The notes below the pieces were generated by a model. That model ran no database searches and was not told the origin of the DNA. It worked only from the letters and a program-made list of their open reading frames with translations. Below, one piece after another: positions 1 to 11,188 of a DNA stretch of 64,000 nucleotides (within the stretch, counting starts at the first letter, position 1; the number at the start of each line of letters is the position of its first letter). The position numbers were made by a program, and so were the translations under genes. This DNA comes from Dendrolimus kikuchii (lineage: Eukaryota; Arthropoda; Insecta; Lepidoptera; Lasiocampidae): the NCBI GenBank assembly GCA_019925095.2, contig CM034415.1, positions 6,729,001 to 6,793,000 of the forward strand, read 5' to 3'.

Positions 1-600
1 GACAGCGGCGCCATCTGGTTTACACTAAATTTTACTGTATGATTGTCATTGTTAGTATTCTTTTATGATACAAGGTTTTGTTTTACGCGGTACCCCGTCT
101 CAAGACTTCATCTTAAGAAGTACAATCGAAACCGGGTATATCGACATCACTTGTGACGAATCGTTTATTACATATAATTGGCGAGATTCCGGCCGAATCC
201 CTAGGTTTAGATATAGCTTACAACAACATCGGATAACGCGACGGAAGTTTTATCAAAAGTCATCGAATATAACGCCCAGCTTTCATAAAGTATGCGCAAA
301 ATTAAAATGCGCCTCGATAAAGTTTCAGCATCGTGGGCATAAGTCTAACGGTGCTAGTGTTACACGTGAGTGTAGTGTGAAAGAGATACCATGCGAGGCT
401 GGATAGCGACCGAGCTAGACCGCAACACTGTCCCTTCTCAGCTATTAACGTACCGCCTCGTAAACGTTATGTTCTGCGTAATGACATGTCTATACGAACT
501 TCAGGGACGCATTTAAGTTTTGCGCGTACTATACTTTATCAGTAAAACGTTATTATGACCCTTATGATAATTATTTCAACGATTATTTTGTCTCATTATT
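1..600. other. No recognisable gene or repeat
   Basis: An open frame of 113 codons exists on the plus strand (65-406). Its composition is unremarkable, it lacks recognisable motifs and shows no splice-site context, so I do not call it a gene. The stretch is AT-rich and I see no terminal repeats or target duplications in it. Confidence 0.5.
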
Positions 601-631
601 AGCTACACACTTTCTCTTACTGTTTGTGGCC

Positions 632-770
632 GGTTCCTATATTTTACCGACCGTACAATTCCCTTACTATCGGTTAAAATTTGACAGTATCTCCGTACGT
701 GTAATGTCAAATTGCTTCTGCTGGTAAGGCAAGTCACCTTACCAGAAATAAATATAGTATGATATCTAGT
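632..770. repeat. Family Y MITE-like repeat
   Basis: One of about five related copies in the window (others near 1224-1330, 5093-5212, 11690-11760 and 29188-29286). The core reads roughly as a TTTGACA...TGTCAAA inverted motif flanked by CTTACCGACC and GGTAAGG-type arms, giving a partial snap-back. No coding capacity. Probably a small non-autonomous DNA element, but I cannot assign a superfamily. Confidence 0.45.
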
Positions 771-1223
771 TCTTAGATATGAGGTCTCTGCGTCCATACG
801 ATGTCGCAATATCCGGATTCGGCCGTATTACAATTTTATATTCTTCATATCTGAATCTTTATTTTCAATAGATATTAATCGCTTGTTTGAATTAATATTG
901 ATCTGATTTGAAAGAAGGTCATCACAAGGTATATAAAGTGAATTAGTCGCTTTCGTGCATTTGTATTACGTTGTTTGATTTTTCAATGTGAGCTAATGGT
1001 AATTGTAACTCGGTAGTGTAGGCGGTTTTTTTTTTTTTTTTGATAGTAAAACTTAACACCGGGTTCCTAATGTTCCAACATATATTTGGATGAATCACGC
1101 AAAGTCATCATCAACCGAGCTTTAAATCCCGGTATTGTACAGTAATTACAATGATAATATATTATACAGTAATTAATATCTTCAAGAGTGTTGCAATGCG
1201 CGAGCGAAATAATAAGCTCCTAT

Positions 1224-1330
1224 ATCTTACCGACCGTTGCTTGGCCAATTGGTTGAAATTTGACATAAGCTCCAATACAAGTAATGTCATAATTCAACCG
1301 ATTGTGAAGCAAATGAATGAATAGTAAGAT
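1224..1330. repeat. Family Y MITE-like repeat
   Basis: Diverged copy of the family at 632-770. It shares the TATCTTACCGACCG start, the GGTTGAAATTTGACAT core and the trailing GCAAATGAATG segment. No open frame. Confidence 0.4.
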
Positions 1331-1381
1331 TAGGAACTCGCCATTAGGTAGCTCCTTGAAGAAAAAACAGAAAAAGATATT

Positions 1382-2735
1382 GGGGGTCTAATTCTACTAT
1401 TTCAATATTTTGACGTTGCGAATTCAAAGAGCAATTCCATTGCGATAGTGTCAACAATTCGTAGTCTACTATATCCGCAATATCTTTTCGATAAAGTCAC
1501 GGCGGAATAATAGTAGAACAAAAATGGTATTGCTGTTAGCAGAAATGGCGTCAGCCTAAATGAATATTAATGAATAAAATAATTCATTCAAAATCATTAG
1601 CATACGTTTACAGAAACAATTTCGTATCGCAAACAACTGCTATAGTATAAATACAGTTTTGCAGTTGTTAGCGCCCGCTTCCAGACAAGTCGTTTTTTAT
1701 ACATTACTAGCTTTTGCCCGTGACTTCGTCCGCGTGGCGTAGTTACTTTGGGCTAACGCTAATTTTAACACGCGACTTTGTTTACGTAGAACGTGAAAAT
1801 ATTTTTAAATCTTAATGACTGCCCGCCGGCCTTGCACATCATAAATGCGCGCGCAGTACTTGATCATATTATTTTGCTGCGATGTTATTTTAAACTGCGA
1901 TATCTCCCAAGATTATGCAAGATTAGGCAATTTTGTGTTAAATTAAATACTTGTGATGAATAATGTATTTATTTGGATAAGTATTGATATCATGTTTATA
2001 AAAACACCTTCGCAAATAATGCATTGTTTTAGAACAAATTTGGTTAGCATAAAAAAGGCTATAGTGAGCCAACCTTAAAAGATAGACATATGCTGTCGCG
2101 GACTTTTGTTAGAACTTTTAAAGGGGAACAATTCTGTCATACATGATTTTTGCAAAACTATGACCGTTTACGTAGCGCACGTAGCGGAAGCATTCAAAAG
2201 GAAAAAAAACCCCGATTTTGAAACAATCTTCATTGGTGCTCCGCCCCTATTGATCTTCGCGTGATCATATATAGTCTATAGCCTTCCTCGAAAGCGCCTC
2301 TAATCCGCCTCGAAGTGGGCTACCTAACACAGAAAGAATTTTTCAAATCGGACCAGTAGTTCCTGAGATTAGCGCTTTCAAGCAAACAAACTCTTCAGCT
2401 TTATATATTAGTATAGATAAAAACAAGATTATATTAAAGTTTATACATTTGGAAATTACTTCGTGTATGTGATGTGATTCGTAATGTATGTGATGTGTAC
2501 ATAAGTGGACGAGTGAGTGTGCGGTTACATACTTATTAGACTGAATTGTAAAGCTACCAAAATTTTAAACATTTTACGCTTATAAATATTTATAAAGACA
2601 GAGGTGGCGTGCCGCCTTGGGAGTTAACAGACTACCAAAATCAGCCAAAACTACGATTGAGACGATAGAGTTCAGCGATATTGACGAGACAGTAGTAATA
2701 GAATCGAGGCGCTGGCAACAACCATATTTAAATAT
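1382..2735. mobile_element. Family S element, interrupted by a Helitron
   Basis: The left part (about 1390-1570) matches the S copies at 13754, 29905 and 6603: TAATTCTACTATTTCAATAT, then a degenerate internal segment ending in AGAAATGGCGT. The right part (about 2560-2735) carries the matching 3' segment ACGATTGAGACGATAG...ATTGACGAGACAGTAGTAAT. Between them lies a Helitron (1707-2417) and extra sequence. S ends in imperfect inverted repeats of the type GGGNCNNAATTCTGCTATT and has no coding sequence. Confidence 0.5.
1707..2417 (-). mobile_element. Non-autonomous Helitron
   Basis: Read on the minus strand the element starts TCTATACTAATATATAAAG (2417) and ends in CTAG (1707-1710) followed by T. 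It has no terminal inverted repeats or target duplication, as expected of Helitrons. A related plus-strand copy lies at 30313-30562 and shares the internal phrase GCTAATCTCAGGA plus the GGAGCGGAGCACCAATGAAG segment. The 3' end also carries the GACGAAGTC...GGGC motif seen in the relatives. About 710 bp; no helicase or Rep coding. Confidence 0.65.
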
Positions 2736-2987
2736 TAGGAAATTTGCACGATCGGAAAATTACACGATGCGTTGTCATAGATTTCGGCAGTGCAGCTTGG
2801 CATCGCCCTAAAGATATAGGAACCCGGCGTTATACAATCTTGGTGGTATACTTATGACGATATAGACGTAAATAGGCGACTGTTTAATTACGAAAATTAG
2901 TAAATTATTATAAGTGTTTCAAATCAGATTAATGTTGCTTCAAACCATGGAAGAAGAAAATTAGTAATAACAAAGGCCCAGAAAAAA

Positions 2988-3324
2988 ATATGCATACATA
3001 CATAACTTCACGCCAGTTCCCTTGCGGGGTAGGCACGTACAACAGAGCGCCATTCAGGCTTATTCTTACACCCCTCACTTGCTTCCTTGACATTCATAGC
3101 TTTTGTCATGCACGCTCGTCTGTTCATAAGGCTCCTGACATCACCTTCTGCTTGTACACGATCAATTTGATCATGGACGGTGTGTCGTGGCCTTCCACGA
3201 CTTCTGCATCCATCCACTTTTGCATTGTATATCTGTTTAGTCATTCTTTCATCATGCATTCTTTCCACATGCCCGAACCACCGGAGCATTCCTTTCCTTA
3301 CTTTCACCCCGACATTCTCATTCT
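2988..3324 (-). mobile_element. 5'-truncated RTE-type LINE (family RTE-a)
   Basis: Encodes the C-terminal end of an RTE-like reverse transcriptase ORF (minus strand, 3008-3337). Recognisable stretches are KGMLRWFGHVERMHDERM, QIYNAKVDGCRSRGRPRH and a final AYPARELA before the stop. The 3' tail is a short ATGTATGTATG-type simple repeat, typical of RTE elements. The copy is flanked by the 10-bp duplication CCAGAAAAAA (2978-2987 and 3325-3334), marking a retroposition event. It diverges from the better copies in a few residues (HTVHDQIDRV for HTFHDQIDRV; MTKAMNVKEASE). Confidence 0.8.
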
Positions 3325-3438
3325 CCAGAAAAAACATACTTCTGATATAACCTCTAGAAACTGAACTTCTAGAAGGCGCTATAAGTCTTCTATCGTTTTA
3401 ATATAGAAAAGCATTACTAATACACTTCTATTAAAAAT

Positions 3439-3764
3439 CGAAATGTGTGCTGGGACACATAGTAGAAGTGAAACTTCAACGGACACGTGGAAATACGATT
3501 GACAAAAACCTTTCGATTTTTCGCAGGTTTACTGCAAATTATGATTTGGTTAGGTTAGGTACATTTTAATGAATGCATTTTGAATTTAAACATATTTTAT
3601 TTTATCCGAAACCAATGAAAACATCGATAGTCTACTCTAACATTATGCGGCCTATCACCACGTCTACTCCAAAATTATGCCGCCTTTCACCACGGCCGTA
3701 ACGCTTTTTCGTGACAGAAAAAAATCCTAATACCCCCCCGTCTATATAGAAGTTTCACTTCAAT
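3439..3764. repeat. Family M repeat
   Basis: About 325 bp and shared with 25113-25580. It starts ATGTGTGCTGGGACACATAG, contains GAAGTGAAACTTC (itself nearly palindromic) near the left edge and GAAGTTTCACTTC at the right edge, and carries GATTTTTCGCAGGTTTACTG and GGCCGTAACGCTTTTTCGTG internally. No coding. Probably a non-autonomous DNA element. Confidence 0.5.
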
Positions 3765-4046
3765 AAAAAAGTACTTAACCCTTAAGACAATTATCGATAT
3801 ACCAAAAAGCCGCAAGACTAACACTATCACTATCTCGTAATATACCAAGAAAATATACCCATTTCATACAAATCATACAACTCCTATATAAACAGAGTGA
3901 GACAACAACACAATTAACGATCACGTGCACAAACGCGATCGGCACTCTCATCGCGGACACATATGTGCTAATAGTGAGCTAAAGCGTTAAGTCGAAATTT
4001 AAGAGTTAATATTTTCTATTAAAATGTTCATGAGAGAAATAAGTGA

Positions 4047-4317
4047 AAAGGTTTTTTTTTAAGGCGGGCGAAATGCTATTTACGCACAATACTGGGTCCT
4101 TTGCAAGGGATTAGACCATAGTTGATCATGAAGGCTTTCCCCTTTGATAAGGGGCAATCCGAACACTAATCAAGCCAGCTGGTGTGGAGACTCAGAGAAG
4201 TTGCACGGGCAACACCCACTACCCACTAAAACCACCCTCCTCCCATGTGCCCCGCGCTTTTTATGAAGGAAAGGCTGAGACTTAGAACGTAGTTACGCCC
4301 AGTCCGCAGTGAAAAGG
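4047..4317 (-). repeat. R1-like LINE 3' UTR fragment
   Basis: Minus-strand 3' UTR of an R1-like non-LTR element. The poly(A) is at 4053-4060 as a T-run on the plus strand, followed by the shared segment with GGGTCCTTTGCAAGGGATTAGACC, the phrase CACTAAAACCACCCTCCTCC, and the end GACTTAGAACGTAGTTACGC. The same 3' UTR follows an R1-like C-terminal coding remnant at 23850-24500, which gives the assignment. No coding survives here. Confidence 0.6.
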
Positions 4318-4624
4318 TTGATTCAAGTACATTCAAGCAACTGAGCAGTTCGTTTGTCATAATTATTTAATAATTATCAATAGAACGAAAACACTGCATA
4401 TTTGGTACTTCATTATCTAGGACCTTTTTCAACCTAGTCTTCTTCTTCCATGTTTCAAAATAAGTAATCCTGTCAGTACTGCCTTATAATATAGCCATTT
4501 AATATGAAATCTTAGGCTGTTGAAAAGTAAGGTACCATACACATATAAGCATAGCGAGTATCACTGAACACCATTAAATCTTATGTAAATTATATTAATA
4601 TTACCATATTATTATTAACGACGA

Positions 4625-5042
4625 TTGTAATATGTAAATGGATACCGGGTCCTTTGCTAGGGATTAGACCATAGTCGATCATGGAGGCATTCCACTGAGG
4701 GCAATCCAAACAGTAATCGACCGGCTTGTGTGGAGACTCGAACCGATGGACAAATGTCCAGGGGGCTAATACCCCACTAAAACCACCCTCCTCCCATGTG
4801 CCCCGCGCTTGTGGTAGGAAAGGCATGAGACTTAGAACGTAGTTACGCCCACACCGATCCTAGCGCAAAAGTGCCTGAGAGTGCCCCGGGAATCAGAGCA
4901 AACACACTTCGACGACCGGGGTGAAGACTCCTCTGCTCCCTAGATGCAAGAGGGCCCCTGAGCGGTATTTTTCAGGGAGGGAAGTCATGCGCATATCTGC
5001 GCCTGAGGAGGTGCATGAATACGCGCAATTCCACTTCTCTCC
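4625..5042 (-). repeat. R1-like LINE 3' UTR fragment
   Basis: Longer copy of the 4047-4317 repeat. It extends into CCGATCCTAGCGCAAAAGTG, GGGGTGAAGACTCCTCTGC and a GAGGGCCCCTGAGCGGT segment near 4950. The right end breaks off at the minisatellite near 5043. A minus-strand open frame of 78 codons is not meaningful. Confidence 0.6.
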
Positions 5043-5326
5043 CTATCAATATTACTCCGAGTGAGTCAACACTGTTCGAGTAAATGGCCCGATTCCTATG
5101 TCTTACTGTTTATCTATTTGCCTTATTCGGTACAAATTTGACGTTACTTGTATGTAGCTTATATTAAATTTTAACTAGTCGCAAGGCAAGCGGTTTGTAA
5201 GACGTATGAACCGGCCACAGTCAATATTTCGCGAGTGAGTCAATAATACTCGAGTGAGTCAATGTCGCCCGAGTGAGTCAATTTTGCCTCGAGTGAGTTA
5301 ATATTACTCGAGTGAATCGTACCAGC
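5043..5326. repeat. Minisatellite split by a family Y MITE
   Basis: A roughly 20-bp unit (consensus near CGAGTGAGTCAATATTACT) occurs about 1.5 times at 5045-5085 and about five times at 5218-5326, with unit-to-unit changes (TCAATGTCGCC, TCAATTTTGCC). Between the two blocks lies a family Y copy (about 5093-5212). Confidence 0.6.
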
Positions 5327-6470
5327 TTACTCTGAACATAGATACTCAATGATAGATGAAACATGTTACAGTAAATCCTAAAATTATTTTCATACGAAGT
5401 GCGTGCGTTAAAATATCACAATTAGTATCTTGCTTTTAAAATATATTAATGAGTAGTCGTTTTACATTTTCTCAAGTATAGGCCAAGTTAGCTATCCCAT
5501 TCGAGTTTGCATAGCCTCTATTAATGTCTATGACGACCCCCACGAAATAAGGGACTATTCATATCCATTCTGTTTTTAAACACAGATTGGAGAAGCATAC
5601 ATTGTTACAGATAGGAAACGGAATAAGAGAATGCTTTTGAATTCATATTTCGAATTGAAATGTTGCAAAATAGATTTAGTTTTTGCTTCTATATTTAAAA
5701 AGTTCATAAATTTTATTCGAACATCGTTATAAATAAAAAACATAGTGAGAGAATGTTTTTAAATTTCGAATCGAAATGTTGCCAGTTGCTAAATCTGCCT
5801 GTGTATTTAAACATGGAATTAAATTATTTTATTTTATTTCAATGTTTTCAAAGCTAAGGCGGATCTAATCTTCTTTATTTATTTTAGGATTCAAAATGTT
5901 GCCAGTTTCAAGAGTTAATTGTTGCTTGTTTTAAATAATTTTTTTGTTTATTCGCTGTACATTAACGGCTCTATAATTTTCGAAATTCACCTTTGATGTT
6001 CAAATACATACCAAAGATTAATTATTTACTTATTTTTTAAAAGCAGATTCTAGATTTTAAAAATAAAACGTGTTTCAATTCTAGTCGTATAAGTTTGAAA
6101 TGTTCCGTTTTGTACATACCACGTAAACTGTCTTTGAACCGAATGACGCTATGCTTAGATCCGTGCAGGAACGGAGAAAAGCTACCCACCATATTAATGG
6201 CCTTACATAATATCGTTTGTTAAAATTTAAGAAACTTCTCAGCAACTGATTATGAAAATCTTACCCATAAACTCCTCTTTAGTCGAATATTTTGGGTACC
6301 ACCTACGTTAAACATTTAAATTTCGTTTATCTGTGCTACTCTTAGGTAAACAATAGGTAATACACGTTTATAAGTGAAAAAAAAAGATATTAATTGGTTA
6401 GGGTCTGATTCTGATTCTCTTACTTAATAGATGCCTAATCCTTTCTTAACGAGATTATTATAAGTAAGGC
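5327..6470. other. AT-rich sequence, no gene seen
   Basis: Three loosely similar stretches around 5636-5710, 5755-5830 and 5885-5945 share a core close to TCGAATTGAAATGTTGCNAA, suggesting an old local duplication. Nothing else is recognisable. Confidence 0.4.
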
Positions 6471-6474
6471 CGTA

Positions 6475-7345
6475 AAAGTGGTTATAGTCGTCTATACAAA
6501 TTTTACAATACCAGAGCTGCTGCGGCATCGAAGGAGAGTCTGGAATCTGGTCACTAATGTCGGAACACAACTCTACGGTTGTTATGACTTCCTCTAGACC
6601 AGGGCCCCAATACTGCTGTTTCAATATCCATACGATTCCACTAGATCCACAATTTCTTCTCGTTAACTTTGCGGCGGAATAATAGTAGAAAAACATACAT
6701 ACATACATACATACATAACTTCACGCCAGTTCCCTTGCGGGGTAGGCACGAACAACAGAGCGCCATTTAGGCCCATTCTTACACACCTCACTTGCTTCTT
6801 TGACATTCATAACTCTTGTCATGCACACTCGTCTGTTCTTAAGGCTCCTGACATCACCCTCCGCTAGTACACGATCAATTTGATCATGGAAGGTGTGTCG
6901 TGGCCTTCCACGACTTCTGCATCCATCCACTTTTGCATTGTATATCTGTTTAGTCATTCTTTCATCATGCATTCTTTCCACATGCCCGAACCACCGGAGC
7001 ATTCCTTTCCTTACCTTCACCCCGACACTCTCTTTAGTAGAAAAACAATTATCAGGAATGGCGTTTAGCCGAAATGAATACTGAAAAGCTAGAAATAATT
7101 TAAACATTTACTTCGCGATTTTTCGCTTTTAAATATTTATAAAGATTGTTACGGGTACGCCTTTGGAATTAACAGAATACCGCAATCGAGCAAACCTATG
7201 ATTGAGACAATAGTGTCCGGCGATTTTGAGGAGATAGTAATAGCAGAATTGCGTCCCAGGGGTGGTGGCCATCTGACGGGTGAATGCCCTACCACCTGGT
7301 TATGTAGGATGTTTTGACGCCTCTTTACGACAAGTCGCTAGGCCG
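6475..7345 (-). mobile_element. Family A copy split by family S and RTE-a
   Basis: Family A sequence runs from 6475 to about 6602, stops inside its ACCAGGGGTGG phrase, and resumes at about 7254 as AGGGGTGGTGGCCATC. The gap is a family S element, itself split by an RTE-a insertion (6696-7034). The S insertion is bounded by CAGG on both sides, restoring the A consensus if one copy is removed. A is read as sense-minus because its poly(A) end lies to the left. Confidence 0.65.
6696..7034 (-). mobile_element. 5'-truncated RTE-a LINE
   Basis: Encodes ESVGVKVRKGMLRWFGHVER through AYPARELA, the C-terminal end of an RTE-like ORF (6721-7050, minus strand). The tail is a four-fold TATG repeat. A perfect 13-bp target duplication, TAGTAGAAAAACA, lies at 6683-6695 and 7035-7047. 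The target is family S sequence, so this insertion is the youngest of the three-layer nest. Confidence 0.85.
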
Positions 7346-7350
7346 TAAAA

Positions 7351-7950
7351 ATTATAAGTGAAAAATACAATAATTTTGTTACAGTACATTTCGAGACACA
7401 TTGCATATTAGAAAAAAATGTATTACATTAAAACTAATTAATAGTGATAACTTTAATAAAATTATGGGAGCTGCATACGTCTAGTCATCACAGTGGACAA
7501 CAAACTACTGGCTAGCGCACATATTAATAGTAGCTCTATCTCGCTCGCACATCATCCGTCCTGCTGATATATTGTACTAGCTGTACGACTTGTTAATATT
7601 TGTACTTAAAGTTACCGTTTTCAAAATAAATGAGTTCAATTCACATCAGCACTCGACAGTGAATATTATTCTGCAATCTGAAGCATCATTTAACCTATAC
7701 CTCTCGCTGCTAAAATGTAATTATGATGAATGCATATAAATGAATATTGTAATCTTCCATTTAATAATTGTGAAGCTAGTAAACAATGTAAAGTCGGTGT
7801 TGATAATAATTCTATAGGGTATTTTGGAGGAGATCACCCGCGGCTTCAAGACCCCCCCATTGTCCCCCATACGTTCATTAATCCGTAAGAAATAGTATGT
7901 CTCGCGATTGTACCAAGAGGATTCATTCTACTCAGCAAATGCAAGAACAA
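7351..7950. other. No gene or known repeat seen
   Basis: AT-rich sequence without convincing coding potential. A run of C residues near 7852-7866 is the only compositional oddity. Confidence 0.4.
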
Positions 7951-7954
7951 GTGT

Positions 7955-8110
7955 CTGACAGCTGACGACTAATTCGTTAACTTATCAATTTTGCAATTTT
8001 ATTCGACAACCATTAGCCAGCTGGCGACTTATGAACAACACAGCCGTGGATATTTCGTGAACAACCGTTATTTTGTGGGTTTTTAAAATAGCTAGGAATT
8101 AATATTCTTT
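7955..8110. repeat. Family N repeat
   Basis: Shares with 42700-42925 the series TTATCAATTTT, TTCGACAACCATTAGCCAGC, TGGCGA...GACAAC and the run CGTGGATATTTCGTGAACAA. Non-coding; class unknown. Confidence 0.4.
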
Positions 8111-8418
8111 CTTCATTCCTGCAAGGATATAAATGCACATGAGTTTTTCTGTCTATCTATTACGTTATTATATCAACCAAAATTACCGTAGTTAGTATTC
8201 AAGTAATATTTATTTACGAAGAGACGACTGTTTACGTGGTTTGACTGATGCCTGGATTCTATATTATATTACCCATATCTTTGTTTTACCATGGGTAGAA
8301 AATTGGCATTAAGCCGGGTACTCACCTACGAGACGTAGCCGTTGCACGTTACTTGCTGTATCCATCTGGTTACAGTTACAGCTAGCTAAGGAGTACGCGG
8401 CCAAAGGCGGCTCGTTGG

Positions 8419-8899
8419 TAGTGATGGAAATTACAGCTACTTTAATATATCAGTCACTACCGTGAAGTTATTTCATTTGGTCACTGGTGTTTCACCGGTG
8501 AAAACGCACCACCCATTCTATTTAAAAAGTAAAGAAAAAATAACAGTACCCTTATGTATCACGGTGACTACTCGAACTGCAAGCGACTATTGGAACTGTG
8601 AAATGAAATAATACGGTGGAAATATTATGTTGCAATTTCAACGCCGGGAAGTAATCACGGCGTTTATAAATTACTGAAGAAAATTAATGCCTAACATTTT
8701 AAAGAATAAAGTTCAATATTACTCAAATAAGTTTGCTTGCTCATTTTGACTATCTACTTTGGCTATTTTGTAATACTTTGGACGGTTTGTGTCACGTGAA
8801 ATTTAGCGGTTGTTTCCTGTTCTTGTAACTGGAGTGAAAAGTGATTTATATTTATATCACCGTTATTTAACCGGTGATCACTGGCATGTGCCATCACTA
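8419..8899. mobile_element. hAT-like MITE
   Basis: About 481 bp with terminal inverted repeats TAGTGATGG / CCATCACTA and subterminal repeats built on CACCGGTGA and CCGTTATTTAACCGG. It is flanked by imperfect 8-bp duplications CTCGTTGG (8411-8418) and CTCATCGG (8900-8907). The related copy at 14494-14752 has a perfect 8-bp duplication, supporting the hAT assignment. No transposase sequence. Confidence 0.65.
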
Positions 8900-9370
8900 C
8901 TCATCGGGCGTAGCGAGCGAAGATCATTTCCTGCGTACGAATTAGAGCTCATTATTGTATCTGCAGATGAGTACCCGGCTTAACTCGTATGGAGTTTGTG
9001 AAATTTTAACCAGTTTGTAAGGTAACTGAACGATAGTCATATATAGAAGTCAGGCATGTATCGGTATGTAGGTAATGTTATTTTTAAGATGTGTTCTTTG
9101 GTCTAAGCTATGAATAACATTAGGGTGTTGAAAAATGTATGCTTTTCTAATATAAAATGCATATTATAACGAACCGAAGTTTGGCAAACGGAAATTGTAT
9201 GTTTTATTTCTTAAACGGTTTCATACTCAGAATTGGTTCTTCTGGGTTGGCAACTAAGTGATTGCGGATTTCAAATAAAAATAGAAAGACAGGACTTATT
9301 TGCTAGGAATGCGACAGTACAAGGATGTAGAAATAATTTATACATAAATGTCTATGGTTTAATTCAATAT

Positions 9371-9873
9371 TGTTACGAGTTGCAAGACACGAATTAAAAT
9401 GCCGTTGGAGTTATTATAGAGTTTATTAGAACTGTACAAACACGTATAACACAGGTACAAATACAACCGAACACAACAAGTCCAAACGTAATGCAGAAGA
9501 TTGTAATTCAATGAAACACACAAAGTCCGTCACTATTAGATTCCCGATTGTAGTACACACGTCTCGCCTTGATCGTGGTTCTCGCTCCACTGCCCCCGCC
9601 CTCAATCAGCCCATCGCTTTATACTGCACAAATGCAATGTGCCCGTATCGTAGTCGACGTAATCCGAAGCACCTGGCTAATGAGTCGGTCGCAAGCGGTC
9701 CTAAATGAGTACTATAAAACAATGGGCTGTTCTCTAGAAACGTATGCCAATAAATAAGTAAATAAAAGAAGACGATCATAACAGAATTACAAGCAGTTCA
9801 AATGCTGACAGGTTATAAATTTTTTTTAGATATCCAGGTGGATTTTGTTTTTGTCCTCAGCTGAGTTGTAACA
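9371..9873. mobile_element. Solo LTR (family J)
   Basis: 503 bp, beginning TGTTAC and ending GTAACA, with the direct 4-bp duplication ATAT on both sides (9367-9370 and 9874-9877). A second copy at 28662-28970 has the same ends and the duplication ATAC. No internal retrotransposon region is linked to either. A 4-bp duplication would fit a gypsy-type LTR element, but no protein is present to confirm this. Confidence 0.7.
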
Positions 9874-9875
9874 AT

Positions 9876-10190
9876 ATGTTGTACACTGCATTTCCTACAA
9901 ATAAAGTCGGCAACTCAACATAAACCTGTGTTGGAGTTTCCTCTAGCACAGTGCTGATTTTCAGTGCCGACACCGCCTCATTTATTAATGTTTGACCCAT
10001 TCCATAGCAAGTAACACAATATATGAAACATAAAACAGATGTGACAGAGTTACATGATAAAATCAAAAATGTTTGAAGTCGCACTTCGAGCGTAGAAAAT
10101 ACAAAGAAAGAATACTATAATATAAGAGAAAATATAAAAGTAAACAGAGCTATAATAACTGCAATACAAAGTACAGTAATCAATTAAATG
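9876..10190 (-). repeat. LINE 3' tail with conserved hairpin
   Basis: Contains an extended hairpin: outer arms GTCGGCAACT (9906-9915) and AGTGCCGAC (9963-9971), inner arms CTGTGTTGGAG and CTCTAGCACAG. The same architecture occurs in the 3' region of the LINE at 49640-51961 and at 56851-56917. A 75-codon minus-strand frame across it (9857-10084) is probably fortuitous. Confidence 0.5.
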
Positions 10191-11102
10191 GGATGCCTTG
10201 AAATCCCTGGGAAATTCGAGTTGCACGTCATTTGGCTGAATCGAAATAAAAGAAATATTTTAGAATGCATGTATGCAGCATATTGAACTTCTCTGCAATA
10301 TCAGATGTTGTGCTATGACGACCTGAATCGATAAAGGCCTTGATATGGGTCTCATTGAATCTAACTGGACAGCCAGATTGTTAAGCATTTTTCAATGAAA
10401 AGTCATCAGAGCAAAAACTATCAAACTAATTTCGACCACTGCCTTTCTTTCAAGGCTTCATTCCCATATACGGAAAAACTTTTTTTGGTTGGTTGGTTTG
10501 TTCGGGATACACGTAAATTGGACTAATTGGAACTCATTAAAATATTACCCACGAAGGGATTTATAAACTAAACTAATAACAGATATTCATCAATGAAATG
10601 AATGAATGTAATCCAAGCATAAAGAAAAAGTTCGGTACTTTGAACACGTTAACGAAACAAAGGAAAGTAAAGTCTATCTGTCGACAACATTTGCAATCAC
10701 TTTGTTGCCAACCCATTACTTTCATATTTTCAATAATATTTCTTGTTTAGACTGTCTTTTACATGCTTCCAATACTATAAGGAATTAGTTAAGGTAATAA
10801 ATTTTCATAATTTTTATTAAATATGTTATAAAACCTGTCGCAACCTGTATTGTCACCCATTTTGTCGGTAATTTGTTTATCAGGTTTTTTTTTAAATAAA
10901 TCATAAAACCAGTTCCACTGTACACTAATGGTCTTATTTCTACAGACATATAAATAAACAATTAATTAAAATATTATAATCTGGCAGTGAAGAGGTCGCA
11001 AGACTATACTTAATTTCTTGGTTATACGTAGGTCGAGACATTAATTTAATTTATTTCAAAAATTTCAATACACATGTGTTAATATTGTCGTCTATGTCGC
11101 AG

Positions 11103-11188
11103 GCCTCCTACGCTACAAAGTGGACTTCCAATCGATGCAGCTCGACGACGAAGAAATTGACAACCTTTACGACATCGACGACTACTAA
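11103..11188 (+). CDS. Candidate terminal exon, unidentified protein
   Basis: A splice acceptor precedes it (pyrimidine-rich TATTGTCGTCTATGTCGCAG, AG at 11101-11102). The exon opens with two bases completing a split codon, then 27 codons starting LLRYKVDFQSMQ and ending in the acidic run LDDEEIDNLYDIDDY before TAA (11186-11188). Third positions are strongly C/G-biased, unlike the AT-rich surroundings, which argues for real coding selection. The following 90 bases stay GC-rich as an early 3' UTR would. No other exon of this gene was recognised upstream in the window. I do not recognise the protein; the acidic tail with two tyrosines could be a cytoplasmic C-terminus, but that is a guess. Confidence 0.6.

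Larger units (their letters stand above)
9244..10714 (-). mobile_element. Decayed mariner element with internal insertions
   Basis: Terminal inverted repeats are GGGTTGGCAACTAAGTGATT on the left and, read inward from the right, GGGTTGGCAACAAAGTGATT. This is a typical mariner terminus. On the minus strand, near 10224-10390, about 50 codons resemble the helix-turn-helix part of mariner transposases (phrases GCPVRFNETHIKAFIDSGRH and TTSDIAEKFN), ending in a stop. The catalytic domain is gone. A solo LTR (9371-9873) and a LINE-tail hairpin segment (about 9876-10190) have replaced much of the interior. Confidence 0.65.

Noticed and set aside
65..406. 113-codon plus-strand frame near the window start
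   Set aside because: No domain, no codon bias distinct from surroundings, no splice context.
5218..5326. CRISPR array
   Set aside because: Units are contiguous and degenerate without unique spacers, and the window is eukaryotic.
9857..10084. 75-codon minus frame as a chemoreceptor C-terminus
   Set aside because: The frame crosses the LINE-tail hairpin and the solo LTR boundary; hydrophobic composition alone is not evidence.
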